A DNA stretch of 63,379 nucleotides from contig CAOXTD010000004.1 in NCBI GenBank assembly GCA_948560265.1, positions 43,395-106,773 on the forward strand, in the 5' to 3' direction. Origin of the DNA: an uncultured Clostridia bacterium. Lineage in GTDB: Bacteria > Bacillota > Clostridia > TANB77 > CAG-508. Made by a program: the position numbers and the translations under genes. Under the pieces are notes generated by a model. The model was not told where the DNA came from, ran no database searches, and worked only from the letters and a program-made list of their open reading frames with translations. Positions within the stretch are counted from its first letter, which is position 1, and every line of letters begins with the position of its first letter. Below, piece by piece: positions 16,840 to 25,880 of the stretch.

Positions 16840-17232
16840 ATGGGTTTCGTAATTTCTATTCCAAAAGGCAAAAACATTTTGGAGTTTCTCCAAGAGCTGG
16901 ACGGCGGGCAAGGTCTTGCTAAAGATGCGTGGCACTTTATGCGTAGAGATGTCGTTGAAGAACTGATGATGCAAGCAGGCGTCAAAGAACTAACACCTGC
17001 AATTTCTCTCGTAAATGGGGATTGCTCTTTTGCACTTCACTACGGTTCTCCTCAACAGCATGTTGGCGCAATCGTTCTACGTTCCGAGCCATGCTATGAC
17101 GCCAATCACCGTGCACTTTGGTTCATTGTAACCAATCTTTATCTCTTTGAGAATTCACCTATCCAAATTGCCTTTCGGCACCCCTCTGCTCATCCCAGCA
17201 AAGCAATTTTTCTGGCATTAGAAAAGGAATAG
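16840..17232 (+). CDS. Unrecognised ORF of foreign composition
   Basis: A 130-residue frame with AAGGAGG 8 nt before its ATG and a strong terminator after it, so it looks like a real transcription unit. I do not recognise it (segments MRRDVVEELMMQAGVKEL and FALHYGSPQQHVGAIVLRSE). GC content is visibly higher (near 47% by eye) than its neighbours, with codons such as CTC, GCG and CCC rare elsewhere here. It contains an in-frame CGG (17176-17178), the only one in the window not at a frame break. If CGG shifts frame in this organism, the last 19 residues would be replaced by a 14-residue tail. It sits next to a tRNA gene, a common integration spot. I infer recent horizontal acquisition. Confidence 0.55.
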   Translation: MGFVISIPKGKNILEFLQELDGGQGLAKDAWHFMRRDVVEELMMQAGVKELTPAISLVNGDCSFALHYGSPQQHVGAIVLRSEPCYDANHRALWFIVTNLYLFENSPIQIAFRHPSAHPSKAIFLALEKE

Positions 17233-17239
17233 CCGAAAG

Positions 17240-17285
17240 AGTGGCTGTAACAGGAAATCCATTTCCGTTACAGCCACTTTATTAT
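17240..17285 (+). terminator. Terminator of the foreign ORF
   Basis: AGTGGCTGTAAC pairs with GTTACAGCCACT around a 15-nt spacer; inner AGGAAAT/ATTTCC may extend it. TTTATTATC follows. Confidence 0.75.
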
Positions 17286-17286
17286 C

Positions 17287-18588
17287 TTATTTTATTGCCT
17301 TTCTACCTCTAAAGATTGCTACATCTCCTAATTCTGCTTCAATATTTAATAGTCTATTATATTTTGCAACACGATCTGTTCTACATGGTGCACCTGTTTT
17401 AATTTGTCCTGCATTTGTTGCAACTGCTACATCAGCTAAAGTAGTATCTTCTGTTTCTCCACTTCTATGTGAAACTACTGCTGTATATCCATTTCTCTTA
17501 GCAAGTTCAATAGCATCTAATGTCTCTGTTAATGTACCAATTTGATTTAATTTAATTAGAATACTATTAGCTGTTTTATTATCAATTCCTTTTTGTAATC
17601 TTGTTATATTAGTTACAAATAAGTCATCACCAACTAATTGTACTTTATCTCCAATACGTTCAGTTAGCTTTTTCCAACTTTCCCAATCTTCTTCTGCTAA
17701 ACCATCTTCAATTGAGATAATAGGATATTTTTCTGCTAAGCTTACAATGAATTCAACCATTTCATCTCTTGTTTTGAATTCATCAGTTTTCCAGAAATAG
17801 TATCCATCTTTCCCAATTTTCTTTGCTTCATCATACATTTCTGTTGCTGCAACATCTAATGCTAAGCATACGTCTTCTCCTGGAACATATCCAGCTTGTT
17901 TAACAGCTTCTAGGATTAATTCTACTGCTTCTTCTTCGCTTCCTAAATTTGGTGCAAATCCACCTTCATCACCAACACCTGTTGCATATCCTTTCGCTTT
18001 TAATACTTTCTTTAAATTATGATATACTTCTATGCCCATTCTCATGCATTCACTAAATGTTTTTGCTCCAACTGGCATAATCATAAATTCTTGTACACTT
18101 AAGCTACTATCAGCATGTTTTCCACCATTCATAATGTTCATCATAGGAACTGGTAATTCTTTAGCATTTACCCCACCAATATAGTTATATAAACTCATTC
18201 CTAATGAAGCTGCAGCAGCTTTTGCTACTGCTAGAGAAACACCTAACATTGCATTTGCCCCTAATTTCCCTTTATTTTCTGTTCCATCTAGTGCAATCAT
18301 AGCTTTATCAATCTCTACTTGTGCATACACATTCATTCCTTCAATTTCTGGTGCAATTACTTTGTTTACATTTTCAACTGCTTTTAATACACCTTTTCCT
18401 AAGTATCTACCTTTGTCTCCATCTCTTAGTTCTACTGCTTCAAAACTTCCTGTAGATGCTCCTGATGGTACCATAGCAACTCCACAAGAACCATCAACAG
18501 TTACAACTTCAACTTGAACAGTTGGATTTCCTCTTGAATCAATTACTTCTAATGCCTTTACACTTTCAATCTCTAAATAATCTTTCAT
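17287..18588 (-). CDS. eno: Enolase
   Basis: The 433-residue enzyme converts 2-phosphoglycerate to phosphoenolpyruvate. Signatures are SRGNPTVQVEV, PSGASTGSFEA, MNIMNGGKHADS, GDEGGFAPNL, the metal-ligand region SIEDGL and VGDDLFVTN, and LIKLNQIGTLTETL plus VSHRSGETEDTT. It is the last gene of the operon gap-pgk-tpiA-gpmI-eno, 88 nt downstream of gpmI. Confidence 0.98.
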   Translation of the reverse strand: MKDYLEIESVKALEVIDSRGNPTVQVEVVTVDGSCGVAMVPSGASTGSFEAVELRDGDKGRYLGKGVLKAVENVNKVIAPEIEGMNVYAQVEIDKAMIALDGTENKGKLGANAMLGVSLAVAKAAAASLGMSLYNYIGGVNAKELPVPMMNIMNGGKHADSSLSVQEFMIMPVGAKTFSECMRMGIEVYHNLKKVLKAKGYATGVGDEGGFAPNLGSEEEAVELILEAVKQAGYVPGEDVCLALDVAATEMYDEAKKIGKDGYYFWKTDEFKTRDEMVEFIVSLAEKYPIISIEDGLAEEDWESWKKLTERIGDKVQLVGDDLFVTNITRLQKGIDNKTANSILIKLNQIGTLTETLDAIELAKRNGYTAVVSHRSGETEDTTLADVAVATNAGQIKTGAPCRTDRVAKYNRLLNIEAELGDVAIFRGRKAIK

Positions 18589-18676
18589 TTTTTAACTTCC
18601 TTTCTTTATTATATTTATTTTTAACCTCCAAAATATGTAATATGATTTATTACAGTATTTGAATTTTAAACATGAT

Positions 18677-20209
18677 TTATTTTTCGATAATACTTTCTCC
18701 TGTCATTTCTTCTGGCTTTTGTAATCCCATTAGATCTAACATAGTTGGTGCTAAATCCGCAAGTTTTCCTGTCTTTAATTGCACACCTTCTACTCCAATC
18801 AATACAAGTGGCACAACATTAGTTGTATGAGCAGTATGTGGCTCCCCTGTCTTATAATCTATCATTTGTTCTGCATTTCCGTGATCTGCTGTCATAAGAA
18901 TGATACCATTCTTTTCTTCAATAGCTAATACTACCCTTTCTACACACTCATCAATTGTCTCAATTGCTTTAATTGCCGCTTCTAAATTTCCAGTGTGCCC
19001 AACCATATCTGGATTAGCATAATTTAAAATAATACAATCATATTTATCAGATTCAATTGCTTCTACTACTTTATCAGTTACCTCTACTGCACTCATTTCT
19101 GGTTGCATATCATACGTCTGAACTTTTGGAGATGGTACTAATATTCTGTCTTCACCTGGATATTGTTTTTCCTCTCCTCCATTAAAGAAGAAAGTAACAT
19201 GTGCATATTTCTCTGTTTCTGCAATTCTTAATTGGCTTAGTCCTTGATTTGAAACATATTCTCCAAAAGTATTTTTTAAACTCTCTGGCTTAAAAGCAAT
19301 TTGAACATTTGGAATAGTTTCATCATATTGTGTAAAACATACATAATATAAATCTAATGGTTTTGTTGCAAAACCATCAAATTCTGGATCTACTAAACTT
19401 CTTGTAATTTCTCTTGCTCTATCTGGTCTATAATTAAAGAAAATAACAGAATCTTTATCTTGAATTGTTGCTACTGGATCATTATTACTATTACAAATTA
19501 CGGTTGGAAGTACAAATTCGTCAAATACTTCTTGTTGATAAGAACTTTCAATAGCTGAAATCGCTGATGTTGCCTTTTCTCCCTCACCTTTTACTAAAGC
19601 ATCATATGCTTTTTCTACTCTTTCCCATCTCTTGTCTCTGTCCATGCTATAGAATCTTCCTGAAATACTTGCTATTTTTCCAACTTCTTTCTCTTTCATT
19701 TTTTCCTCTAGTTGTGAAATATAGCTTTCTCCTGAAGCTGGTGGGGTATCTCTTCCATCTAAAAAGCAATGTACATAAACATCATCAAAATCTTTTCTCT
19801 TAGCAACTTCTAATAAAGCCACTAAGTGACGAATATGACTATGCACTCCTCCATCTGATAGTAATCCCATAATGTGTAATTTAGAATGATTCTTTTTACA
19901 ATTTTCTATTGCTCCTGTAATTTCTTTGATGCTAAAAAAGTCACCATCTTCAATAGATTTTGTAATTCTAGTTAAATCTTGGTATACAATTCTTCCTGCA
20001 CCAATATTAGTATGACCTACTTCTGAATTTCCCATTTGTCCATCAGGAAGTCCTACTTTTAGACCACTAGTATAAATTTCAGTAGTTGGCCATGTTTTCA
20101 TTAGTTTATCTATATTAGGTGTGTTTGCTAATTTTACCGCATTTGCCTTTTCATTGTCATTTATTCCAAATCCATCTAAAATCATTAGCATCATCGGTTT
20201 TCTTCTCAT
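18677..20209 (-). CDS. gpmI: 2,3-bisphosphoglycerate-independent phosphoglycerate mutase
   Basis: The 510-residue Mn-dependent enzyme interconverts 3- and 2-phosphoglycerate. Key motifs: ILDGFGI near the start (metal Asp), GNSEVGHTNIGAGR with the phosphoserine Ser, GLLSDGGVHSH, FLDGRDTPP, and C-terminal YANPDMVGHTGN and MTADHGNAEQM. Length is normal. Fourth gene of the glycolytic operon, 38 nt after tpiA. Confidence 0.98.
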   Translation of the reverse strand: MRRKPMMLMILDGFGINDNEKANAVKLANTPNIDKLMKTWPTTEIYTSGLKVGLPDGQMGNSEVGHTNIGAGRIVYQDLTRITKSIEDGDFFSIKEITGAIENCKKNHSKLHIMGLLSDGGVHSHIRHLVALLEVAKRKDFDDVYVHCFLDGRDTPPASGESYISQLEEKMKEKEVGKIASISGRFYSMDRDKRWERVEKAYDALVKGEGEKATSAISAIESSYQQEVFDEFVLPTVICNSNNDPVATIQDKDSVIFFNYRPDRAREITRSLVDPEFDGFATKPLDLYYVCFTQYDETIPNVQIAFKPESLKNTFGEYVSNQGLSQLRIAETEKYAHVTFFFNGGEEKQYPGEDRILVPSPKVQTYDMQPEMSAVEVTDKVVEAIESDKYDCIILNYANPDMVGHTGNLEAAIKAIETIDECVERVVLAIEEKNGIILMTADHGNAEQMIDYKTGEPHTAHTTNVVPLVLIGVEGVQLKTGKLADLAPTMLDLMGLQKPEEMTGESIIEK

Positions 20210-20247
20210 TATTTTTACTCCTTCTTTCTGTCAGCTTAATTATTACT

Positions 20248-20997
20248 TTAGGCTAACACAATCTTGCTAAATTCTTCTACTTTTAAGCTTGCTCCCCCTA
20301 CTAATCCACCATCAATGTCAGTAGTAGAGAATAGTTCTTTTGCATTATCAGCTTTTACACTGCCTCCATAAAGAATAGTTATTTTTTCAGCAATCTCTTT
20401 CCCATAGAGTTCTGCTACTTTATTTCTAATAGATTTGATACTATTATTAGCATCTTCTGATGTGGCTGTCTTTCCTGTTCCTATTGCCCAAATTGGTTCA
20501 TAAGCAAGAACTATATTTTTCATTTGTTCTTTGATTAATCCTTCTAACGCAAGCATAGTTTGTTTTGTAATAATTTCTTCTGCCTTGCCTTGCTCTCTTT
20601 GCTCTAATGTCTCTCCTACACAAATAATTGGTTTCAAACCATTTGCCAAAGCTGCTTTTACTTTTTTATTAACTGTTTTATCTGTTTCGGCAAAATACTG
20701 TCTTCTTTCCGAATGTCCTATAATAACATACTCTACTCCAATTGATTTTAGCATTTGTCCTGAAACTTCTCCTGTATAAGCACCTTTTTCTTCCCAATGC
20801 ATATTTTGTGCACCTACTTTAATATTTGTATTTTGAGCACTAAGCAAGCTATAAAAAAGATCAACATATGGTACACAAAGTATTACTTCATTTTCTGTAT
20901 CTTTTACCATTGGTGTAATTTGTTCAATAAATGCAATTGCTTCATTAGGAAGCATATTCATTTTCCAATTTCCTGCAATTACTTTTTTCCTCATCAT
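20248..20997 (-). CDS. tpiA: Triosephosphate isomerase
   Basis: The 249-residue TIM barrel interconverts dihydroxyacetone phosphate and glyceraldehyde-3-phosphate. AGNWKMN carries the catalytic Lys, VIIGHSERRQYF the His, LAYEPIWAIGTGKTA the Glu, and ILYGGSVKADN with GGLVGGASL bind phosphate. It lies 28 nt after pgk in the glycolytic operon. Confidence 0.98.
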   Translation of the reverse strand: MMRKKVIAGNWKMNMLPNEAIAFIEQITPMVKDTENEVILCVPYVDLFYSLLSAQNTNIKVGAQNMHWEEKGAYTGEVSGQMLKSIGVEYVIIGHSERRQYFAETDKTVNKKVKAALANGLKPIICVGETLEQREQGKAEEIITKQTMLALEGLIKEQMKNIVLAYEPIWAIGTGKTATSEDANNSIKSIRNKVAELYGKEIAEKITILYGGSVKADNAKELFSTTDIDGGLVGGASLKVEEFSKIVLA

Positions 20998-21025
20998 TCC
21001 ACCTCTATTCTCAAATTATGATTTG

Positions 21026-22381
21026 TTAAAATTCTTTTTCAACATCTTTTGTAGAAGTTGGTCCTTGATGATTTCCTTCTGAAATTGTTTTGTTTCTTCT
21101 ATTTTGGATAATTGCAATTCCTGGTAATTGTTTGCCTTCTAAGAATTCTAGAGACGCTCCTCCTCCTGTTGAAAGATGGAATCTCTCATCAAATTCGCCC
21201 ATATCTTCTCCATTTGTTCTTGCTTCATCTAAGAATTTGTTAACAGCAGCTACTGAATCTCCTCCACCAATAACACATTTTGCTTTTGTACTCTTAGCGA
21301 TATATCTTGCTACAGTCTCTGTACCTACTGCATATTTAGGTGCTTCTGTATAACCTAAAGGTCCATTCCATACAACTTTTTTAGCTCCATCTAATGCATT
21401 TGCATAACTGTCTAAAGTTTGCTCTCCAATATCAAAAGGTTGATACCCCTCTGGTATTCCTTCTTCTACATTTACCACCATACTTGGTGCTTGTTCTACA
21501 ACTTCTGGTGTTAATTCTGCATCTTGTGGAATTTGAGCAACTTTCAAATCTGTTGGAAGAACTAATTCTTTTCCTTTTTCTACTGCAAGCTTCATAATTG
21601 CTTCAGCTGTTTCTAATTTATCTTCTTCGTAACTAGAATCTCCAATGTTGTATCCTCTAGCTTTTAAGAAAGTATTTGCCATTTTTCCACCAATTAAAAT
21701 TTTATCAACGCCTGCGTTTTCAATTAAGTTGGTAATTACTCCAATTTTATCTGAAACTTTTGCTCCACCTAGAATAGCGACAAATGGCTTTTCAGGACTT
21801 TTTAATACTGCGCCTAGTTCTTCTACTTCTTTTTCCATTAAGAAACCTAAAGCAGTCTCTTTTCCCTGTTCTTCCATTTTCTTTGCAACACCTTCTGTTG
21901 AACTATGTGCTCTGTGAGCACTTCCAAAGGCATCATTTACATATCCATCAGCTAAATCAGCAAACTCTGCTGATAAGACTTCATCATTTTTGGTTTCCCT
22001 AGCATCAAAACGAGTATTTTCTACTAGTCCTGCTTCTCCCTCTTTTAGTTCACTAATCATTCCTTTAGCGCTGTCACCTGTTGTATCACCAGCAAATTTC
22101 ACTTCTTTTCCTAATTCTTCTGATAGTCTCTCAGCTACTGGGTTCAAAGAATATTTTGCTTTCATTTCTTCCTCAGACATCTCTTTTGGCTTTGGCTTAC
22201 CTAAATGGGAACAAAGAACCACTTTTGCCCCTTGATCCATTAAGTATTGAATTGTTGGAATAGCAGCTTTAATTCTAGTATCATCTTGGATCTTTCCATC
22301 TTTCATTGGTACATTAAAGTCACAACGAACCAAAATTGCCTTTCCTTTTACATCCATATCACTAACTGTCTTTTTCTCCAT
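21026..22381 (-). CDS. pgk: Phosphoglycerate kinase, C-terminally extended
   Basis: Makes ATP and 3-phosphoglycerate from 1,3-bisphosphoglycerate. Motifs: VRCDFNVPM, CSHLGKPK, VENTRFDARETKND, NDAFGSAHRAHSST, ILGGAKVSDKIGV, VVWNGPLGYTE, and STGGGASLEFLEGKQLPGI. At 451 residues it is longer than the usual roughly 395-400, mostly from about 30 extra polar residues after LPGIAIIQNRR. The extension is part of the same open frame and looks like real coding sequence. It lies between gap and tpiA. Confidence 0.96.
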   Translation of the reverse strand: MEKKTVSDMDVKGKAILVRCDFNVPMKDGKIQDDTRIKAAIPTIQYLMDQGAKVVLCSHLGKPKPKEMSEEEMKAKYSLNPVAERLSEELGKEVKFAGDTTGDSAKGMISELKEGEAGLVENTRFDARETKNDEVLSAEFADLADGYVNDAFGSAHRAHSSTEGVAKKMEEQGKETALGFLMEKEVEELGAVLKSPEKPFVAILGGAKVSDKIGVITNLIENAGVDKILIGGKMANTFLKARGYNIGDSSYEEDKLETAEAIMKLAVEKGKELVLPTDLKVAQIPQDAELTPEVVEQAPSMVVNVEEGIPEGYQPFDIGEQTLDSYANALDGAKKVVWNGPLGYTEAPKYAVGTETVARYIAKSTKAKCVIGGGDSVAAVNKFLDEARTNGEDMGEFDERFHLSTGGGASLEFLEGKQLPGIAIIQNRRNKTISEGNHQGPTSTKDVEKEF

Positions 22382-22397
22382 TATCGCTCACTCCTTC

Positions 22398-22461
22398 TTC
22401 TCTAAGGGTGACACACCTTTCCCTAGGGTCGTGTCTTAAGGGATAAGATATGTCCCCCTTG
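22398..22461. repeat. Divergent REP-like inverted repeat between gap and pgk
   Basis: Read on the minus strand: GGGGGACATATCTTATCCC, then AAGACACGACCC, then AGGGAAAGGTGTGTCACCCT. Pieces GGGACAT and GTGTCAC recall the other REP-like copies, but the match is partial. It could form a weak hairpin attenuating pgk relative to gap. Confidence 0.35.
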
Positions 22462-22464
22462 GGT

Positions 22465-23466
22465 TTATTTATTTGAAATATAAATTGCTAAGTCTACTAG
22501 TTTGTTTGAATATCCCCATTCATTATCATACCAAGCTACTAATTTAACAAATGTATCTGTTAAAGCAATTCCTGCTGTGCTATCGAATATAGATGTATGT
22601 TCATCATGAATGAAATCTGAAGAAACTACTGGCTCTGTTGTATAATCTAAAATACCTTTCATTTCATTTTCAGATGCTTTTTTAACTGCTGCACAAATTT
22701 CTTCATATGTTGCTGGCTTTTCTAAATTAACTGTTAAGTCTACTACTGAAACATCAACTGTTGGAACTCTAAATGACATTCCTGTTAATTTTCCATTTAA
22801 TGATGGAATAACCTTTCCAACTGCTTTTGCTGCACCTGTTGAAGATGGAATAATATTAGCTGCTGCTGCACGTCCTCCTCTCCAGTCTTTCTTAGATGCT
22901 CCATCAACTGTTTTTTGTGTAGCAGTTGTACTATGAACTGTTGTCATTAAACCATCTTTAATTCCAAAGTTGTCATTGATAACTTTAGCAAGTGGTGCTA
23001 AACAGTTTGTTGTACAAGATGCATTTGAAATGATATTCATATCTGGTGTATAAGTATCATTGTTAACACCCATTACAAACATAGGTGCATCTTTAGAAGG
23101 TGCAGAAATAATAACCTTTTTTGCTCCTGCATCTAAATGCGCTTGTGCTTTTTCTAGTGTTGTAAACACTCCTGAACACTCTAATACATAGTCAACTCCG
23201 TCTTTTCCCCAAGGAATGTTTTTTGGATCCATTTCGTTATATACTTTGATTTCCTTTCCATTAACAACTAATGTATTTTCTGTTGCTGATACTTCTCCCT
23301 CAAATTTTCCATGTACAGTATCATACTTTACCATATATGCCATATAATCTGCTGTAATAAATGGGTCATTAATAGCTACAACCTCAACTTCCTTTTTATT
23401 TAGGGCTGCTTGGAAAGACAAGTTTCCAATTCTTCCAAATCCATTAATACCAATTTTAATACTCAT
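22465..23466 (-). CDS. gap: Glyceraldehyde-3-phosphate dehydrogenase
   Basis: The 333-residue NAD-dependent enzyme is first in the glycolytic operon. NAD-binding INGFGRIGNLSFQ, catalytic SNASCTTNCLAPLAKV with the active Cys, TVHSTTATQKTVDG, and WYDNEWGYSNKLVDL are all intact. GAGGATAAAAATT precedes the ATG. A candidate promoter (TTGAAA, 17 nt, TAAAAT on the minus strand near 23545-23575) lies upstream. Confidence 0.98.
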   Translation of the reverse strand: MSIKIGINGFGRIGNLSFQAALNKKEVEVVAINDPFITADYMAYMVKYDTVHGKFEGEVSATENTLVVNGKEIKVYNEMDPKNIPWGKDGVDYVLECSGVFTTLEKAQAHLDAGAKKVIISAPSKDAPMFVMGVNNDTYTPDMNIISNASCTTNCLAPLAKVINDNFGIKDGLMTTVHSTTATQKTVDGASKKDWRGGRAAAANIIPSSTGAAKAVGKVIPSLNGKLTGMSFRVPTVDVSVVDLTVNLEKPATYEEICAAVKKASENEMKGILDYTTEPVVSSDFIHDEHTSIFDSTAGIALTDTFVKLVAWYDNEWGYSNKLVDLAIYISNK

Positions 23467-23630
23467 AATTTTTATCCTCCTAAAATTATTTTTTTAAGTA
23501 AGATTTCTCTTACTATTTGTTTAGTATATCCTAAACAATGTAATTTTATATCAATACTGTGTATTTTTCAAGTATTCTGGCTAATTTTTAAGTATTTTTA
23601 TATTTTAGAAAAAAGTCTCTTCAGATATAG

Positions 23631-23662
23631 AAAAACAGAGGTCTTTTAAACTCCTCTGTTTA
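23631..23662 (-). terminator. Terminator of the 84-residue protein gene
   Basis: AAACAGAGG/CCTCTGTTT arms with an 11-nt loop; on the minus strand TTTTTCTATATC follows. It separates this gene from gap. Confidence 0.75.
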
Positions 23663-23738
23663 CTTCATCATTAAAACACTCTTTCATTATACTAAAGCAT
23701 ATAATGATTTCTAACTGCTAAAGCAGTAAGACAATCAT

Positions 23739-23993
23739 TTATAGAGTAATATTATCAATTATTTTTATTTCTTGAAAGAAAAAGTCTTTTGCATCTTGAT
23801 GCCAAAAATCATGTACTTCTTGTAATACTTTTTGTTGCTTTGGTGTCATTGTTACTGTAATTTCTTGAAATAAGAAGTTTCTAATTTTGCTCCAAGTACT
23901 AACTTTTTCTGGTACTCCTGCTGGTTTAAATTCTGCTCCATTTTCTACTGTGCTTACTCCACCATAAACATTTCCATTTTCATAATTTGCCAT
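23739..23993 (-). CDS. Hypothetical 84-residue protein
   Basis: Small soluble protein with a Gly/Asn-rich start (NYENGNVYGGVSTVENG) and a helical C-terminal half (TPKQQKVLQEVHDFWHQDAK). No signal peptide or membrane segment. AAAGGAGG precedes the ATG and a terminator follows, supporting expression. No family recognised. It lies downstream of spoVT on the same strand. Confidence 0.6.
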   Translation of the reverse strand: MANYENGNVYGGVSTVENGAEFKPAGVPEKVSTWSKIRNFLFQEITVTMTPKQQKVLQEVHDFWHQDAKDFFFQEIKIIDNITL

Positions 23994-24129
23994 TTGTTTT
24001 CCTCCTTTGTGAGTTACTTAAACTTTTACTTCTTTATTTATACTATATATATTTGAAATAATCAAGCATTTTTTTGCTTTTTTTGTGTTACATTTTTATT
24101 ACAAGAACGTAATATAGTTGTAATATATA

Positions 24130-24684
24130 CTAGATTTCCATTTGACTTCCTAAAAAGCTAGCTGCAGATTGTGCCACTTTTTGCTCTATTTCTGACATTT
24201 TTGTAGCACTATCTTTTGATAATAAAATGACACTACCAATTACGTCACCATCAGAAATAATTGGATATACAATTTGAGAATGATATCTTCTTTCCTTATT
24301 GTCATTCTTAGTAATTGGAACTGCTAAATCATTATTCTCTTTACTTGTATATTTCTCTTTATCTTCCATAATTCTTTCCAATTCTTCACTTAAATCTTGC
24401 TCTAAAAATTCTTTTTTTGAACCTCCGGATACTGCAATAACAGTATCTTTATCTGTAATGCAAGCAATATGTCCTGTCGTTTTTGCTAATGTTTCTGCAT
24501 ATCCTGTTGCAAATTCTGTTAATTCTCCTATTGGAGAATACTTCTTTAAAATAACTTCGCCTTCTTTATCTGTAAAAATTTCTAATGGATCTCCTTCTTT
24601 AATACGTAAAGTTTTTCTAATTTCTTTTGGAATGACAACTCTCCCTAAATCATCTATTCTTCTTACTACACCTGTTGCTTTCAA
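24130..24684 (-). CDS. spoVT: Stage V sporulation protein T
   Basis: The 184-residue regulator has an N-terminal AbrB-type swapped-hairpin DNA-binding domain (MKATGVVRRIDDLGRVVIPK, then EIRKTLRIKEGDPLEIF) and a C-terminal GAF-like domain from about residue 55 (TGHIACITDKDTVIAVSGG, SQIVYPIISDGDVIGSVI). SpoVT tunes late forespore genes under sigma-G in Bacillus and sporulation in Clostridia. Its presence is the best evidence here that the organism forms endospores. AAGGAGGTAAC precedes the ATG. Confidence 0.95.
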   Translation of the reverse strand: MKATGVVRRIDDLGRVVIPKEIRKTLRIKEGDPLEIFTDKEGEVILKKYSPIGELTEFATGYAETLAKTTGHIACITDKDTVIAVSGGSKKEFLEQDLSEELERIMEDKEKYTSKENNDLAVPITKNDNKERRYHSQIVYPIISDGDVIGSVILLSKDSATKMSEIEQKVAQSAASFLGSQMEI

Positions 24685-24821
24685 AATGTTACCTCCTTCT
24701 AAATCTCAGAGCTAAAAAGCTCCTTGCAACTTATATTTTCATACCATACAAGCATGATTTTCTTGATATTCTTATTATTGCTTTAAAAGGAAATTTTTAT
24801 ACATTTTATTTTTATTTTATT

Positions 24822-24854
24822 TCAAAAACAAAGCTAGCCTTCCTGCTAGCTTTG
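24822..24854 (-). terminator. Terminator overlapping the flippase-like gene stop
   Basis: CAAAGCTAGC/GCTAGCTTTG with a 6-nt loop, then GTTTTTGAAAT on the minus strand. The stop codon of the flippase-like gene lies inside the 5' arm. Confidence 0.8.
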
Positions 24855-25880
24855 AATCTCTTTATCTATTTTTTTCCATTTCAATTGATTAACAATTACT
24901 ACCATACCACTAATGATAACAAATAAATAAAAATTTATGCCCCTACTTAATAATACACTACTTGTCATCATATCTTGTGGATATACATTTCTAAATATTT
25001 CTGTAAATGCTCCCTCGCTGACACCTACTGCTCCTGGTGATGGAATTCCTGATACTGTCGCATATAGTACAGACTGCATTGTAATAATTTCTAAAATACC
25101 ATATTCATTTAATCCTAACGCTCTATAAGTCCAATATGATGTGCTATAATATAGTAAAAACTGTATAGCTGTTGTTGCAATAATTTTTACCATTAAAGAT
25201 TTATGTTTCTTTATGTACACAGCACTTTCTTGATATTTTGTTAATTGTTCTTCTATCTTCTCTTTCTTCTTATCAATATTTTTAATCCTAAAAAATTTCA
25301 TTATTTTAATGGCAATATGAACTAGTCCCTCTGACATTCTTTTAGAAAAAATGCCTATAATCAAAAGAGCTAATGCACTTGCATTTAAGCATACACCTAC
25401 AATAAAGAAAATAATTAGTACTTTGTTCATATATTGATAATTGAATAGTAAACTAATAAAAGCAAAGCTAAGTGTAATCACTTGCATTCCACTTAGGTTT
25501 AATAAAAGTGCTAATGTAGAACTAGAAATGTCAATATGATCTTTGTGCATATAGTAAATCTGCATTGGTTGCCCACCACTTGCTGCTGGTGTAATAGAAC
25601 TAAAGAAAAAACCAATTAGCGCATATTTAAAATTTTGCTTGAAAGAAGATTTTTCATTTAATACTTTTAAAGTTCTTCCTATATCAATTGCTTCGCACGC
25701 TAGGTACAATATCATACAAGCAATTCCTACAAGTAAATATTCTACCTTAGCTGAGCGAATAATTTCAAATATCATAGTAATATTTTGATCTTTTAATAAA
25801 ATATAAAGTGTAATACCAATCAATAATATAAAAAATAAAAAGTTCCTAATTAACTTCGACTTACTCTTCACTGTCATCAT
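24846..25880 (-). CDS. Flippase-like integral membrane protein (UPF0104/LPG synthase TM family)
   Basis: The 344-residue protein has about eight hydrophobic segments, with family landmarks SITPAASGGQPMQIYYM near residue 97 and SGIPSPGAVGVSEGAFTEIF near the C-terminus. This family includes the membrane domain of lysyl-phosphatidylglycerol synthase (MprF) without the synthase domain. Members are thought to move lipids or lipid-linked precursors; the substrate is unknown. Its start overlaps the end of the KAP NTPase gene by 20 nt, so the two are cotranscribed. Confidence 0.8.
   Translation of the reverse strand: MMTVKSKSKLIRNFLFFILLIGITLYILLKDQNITMIFEIIRSAKVEYLLVGIACMILYLACEAIDIGRTLKVLNEKSSFKQNFKYALIGFFFSSITPAASGGQPMQIYYMHKDHIDISSSTLALLLNLSGMQVITLSFAFISLLFNYQYMNKVLIIFFIVGVCLNASALALLIIGIFSKRMSEGLVHIAIKIMKFFRIKNIDKKKEKIEEQLTKYQESAVYIKKHKSLMVKIIATTAIQFLLYYSTSYWTYRALGLNEYGILEIITMQSVLYATVSGIPSPGAVGVSEGAFTEIFRNVYPQDMMTSSVLLSRGINFYLFVIISGMVVIVNQLKWKKIDKEIQS

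Noticed and set aside
17176..17178. CGG in the ORF at 16840 as a seventh frameshift site
   Set aside because: Frame 0 continues to a good stop and terminator, and the +1 frame gives only 14 residues with no known motif. The gene looks foreign. Undecided without homologues.
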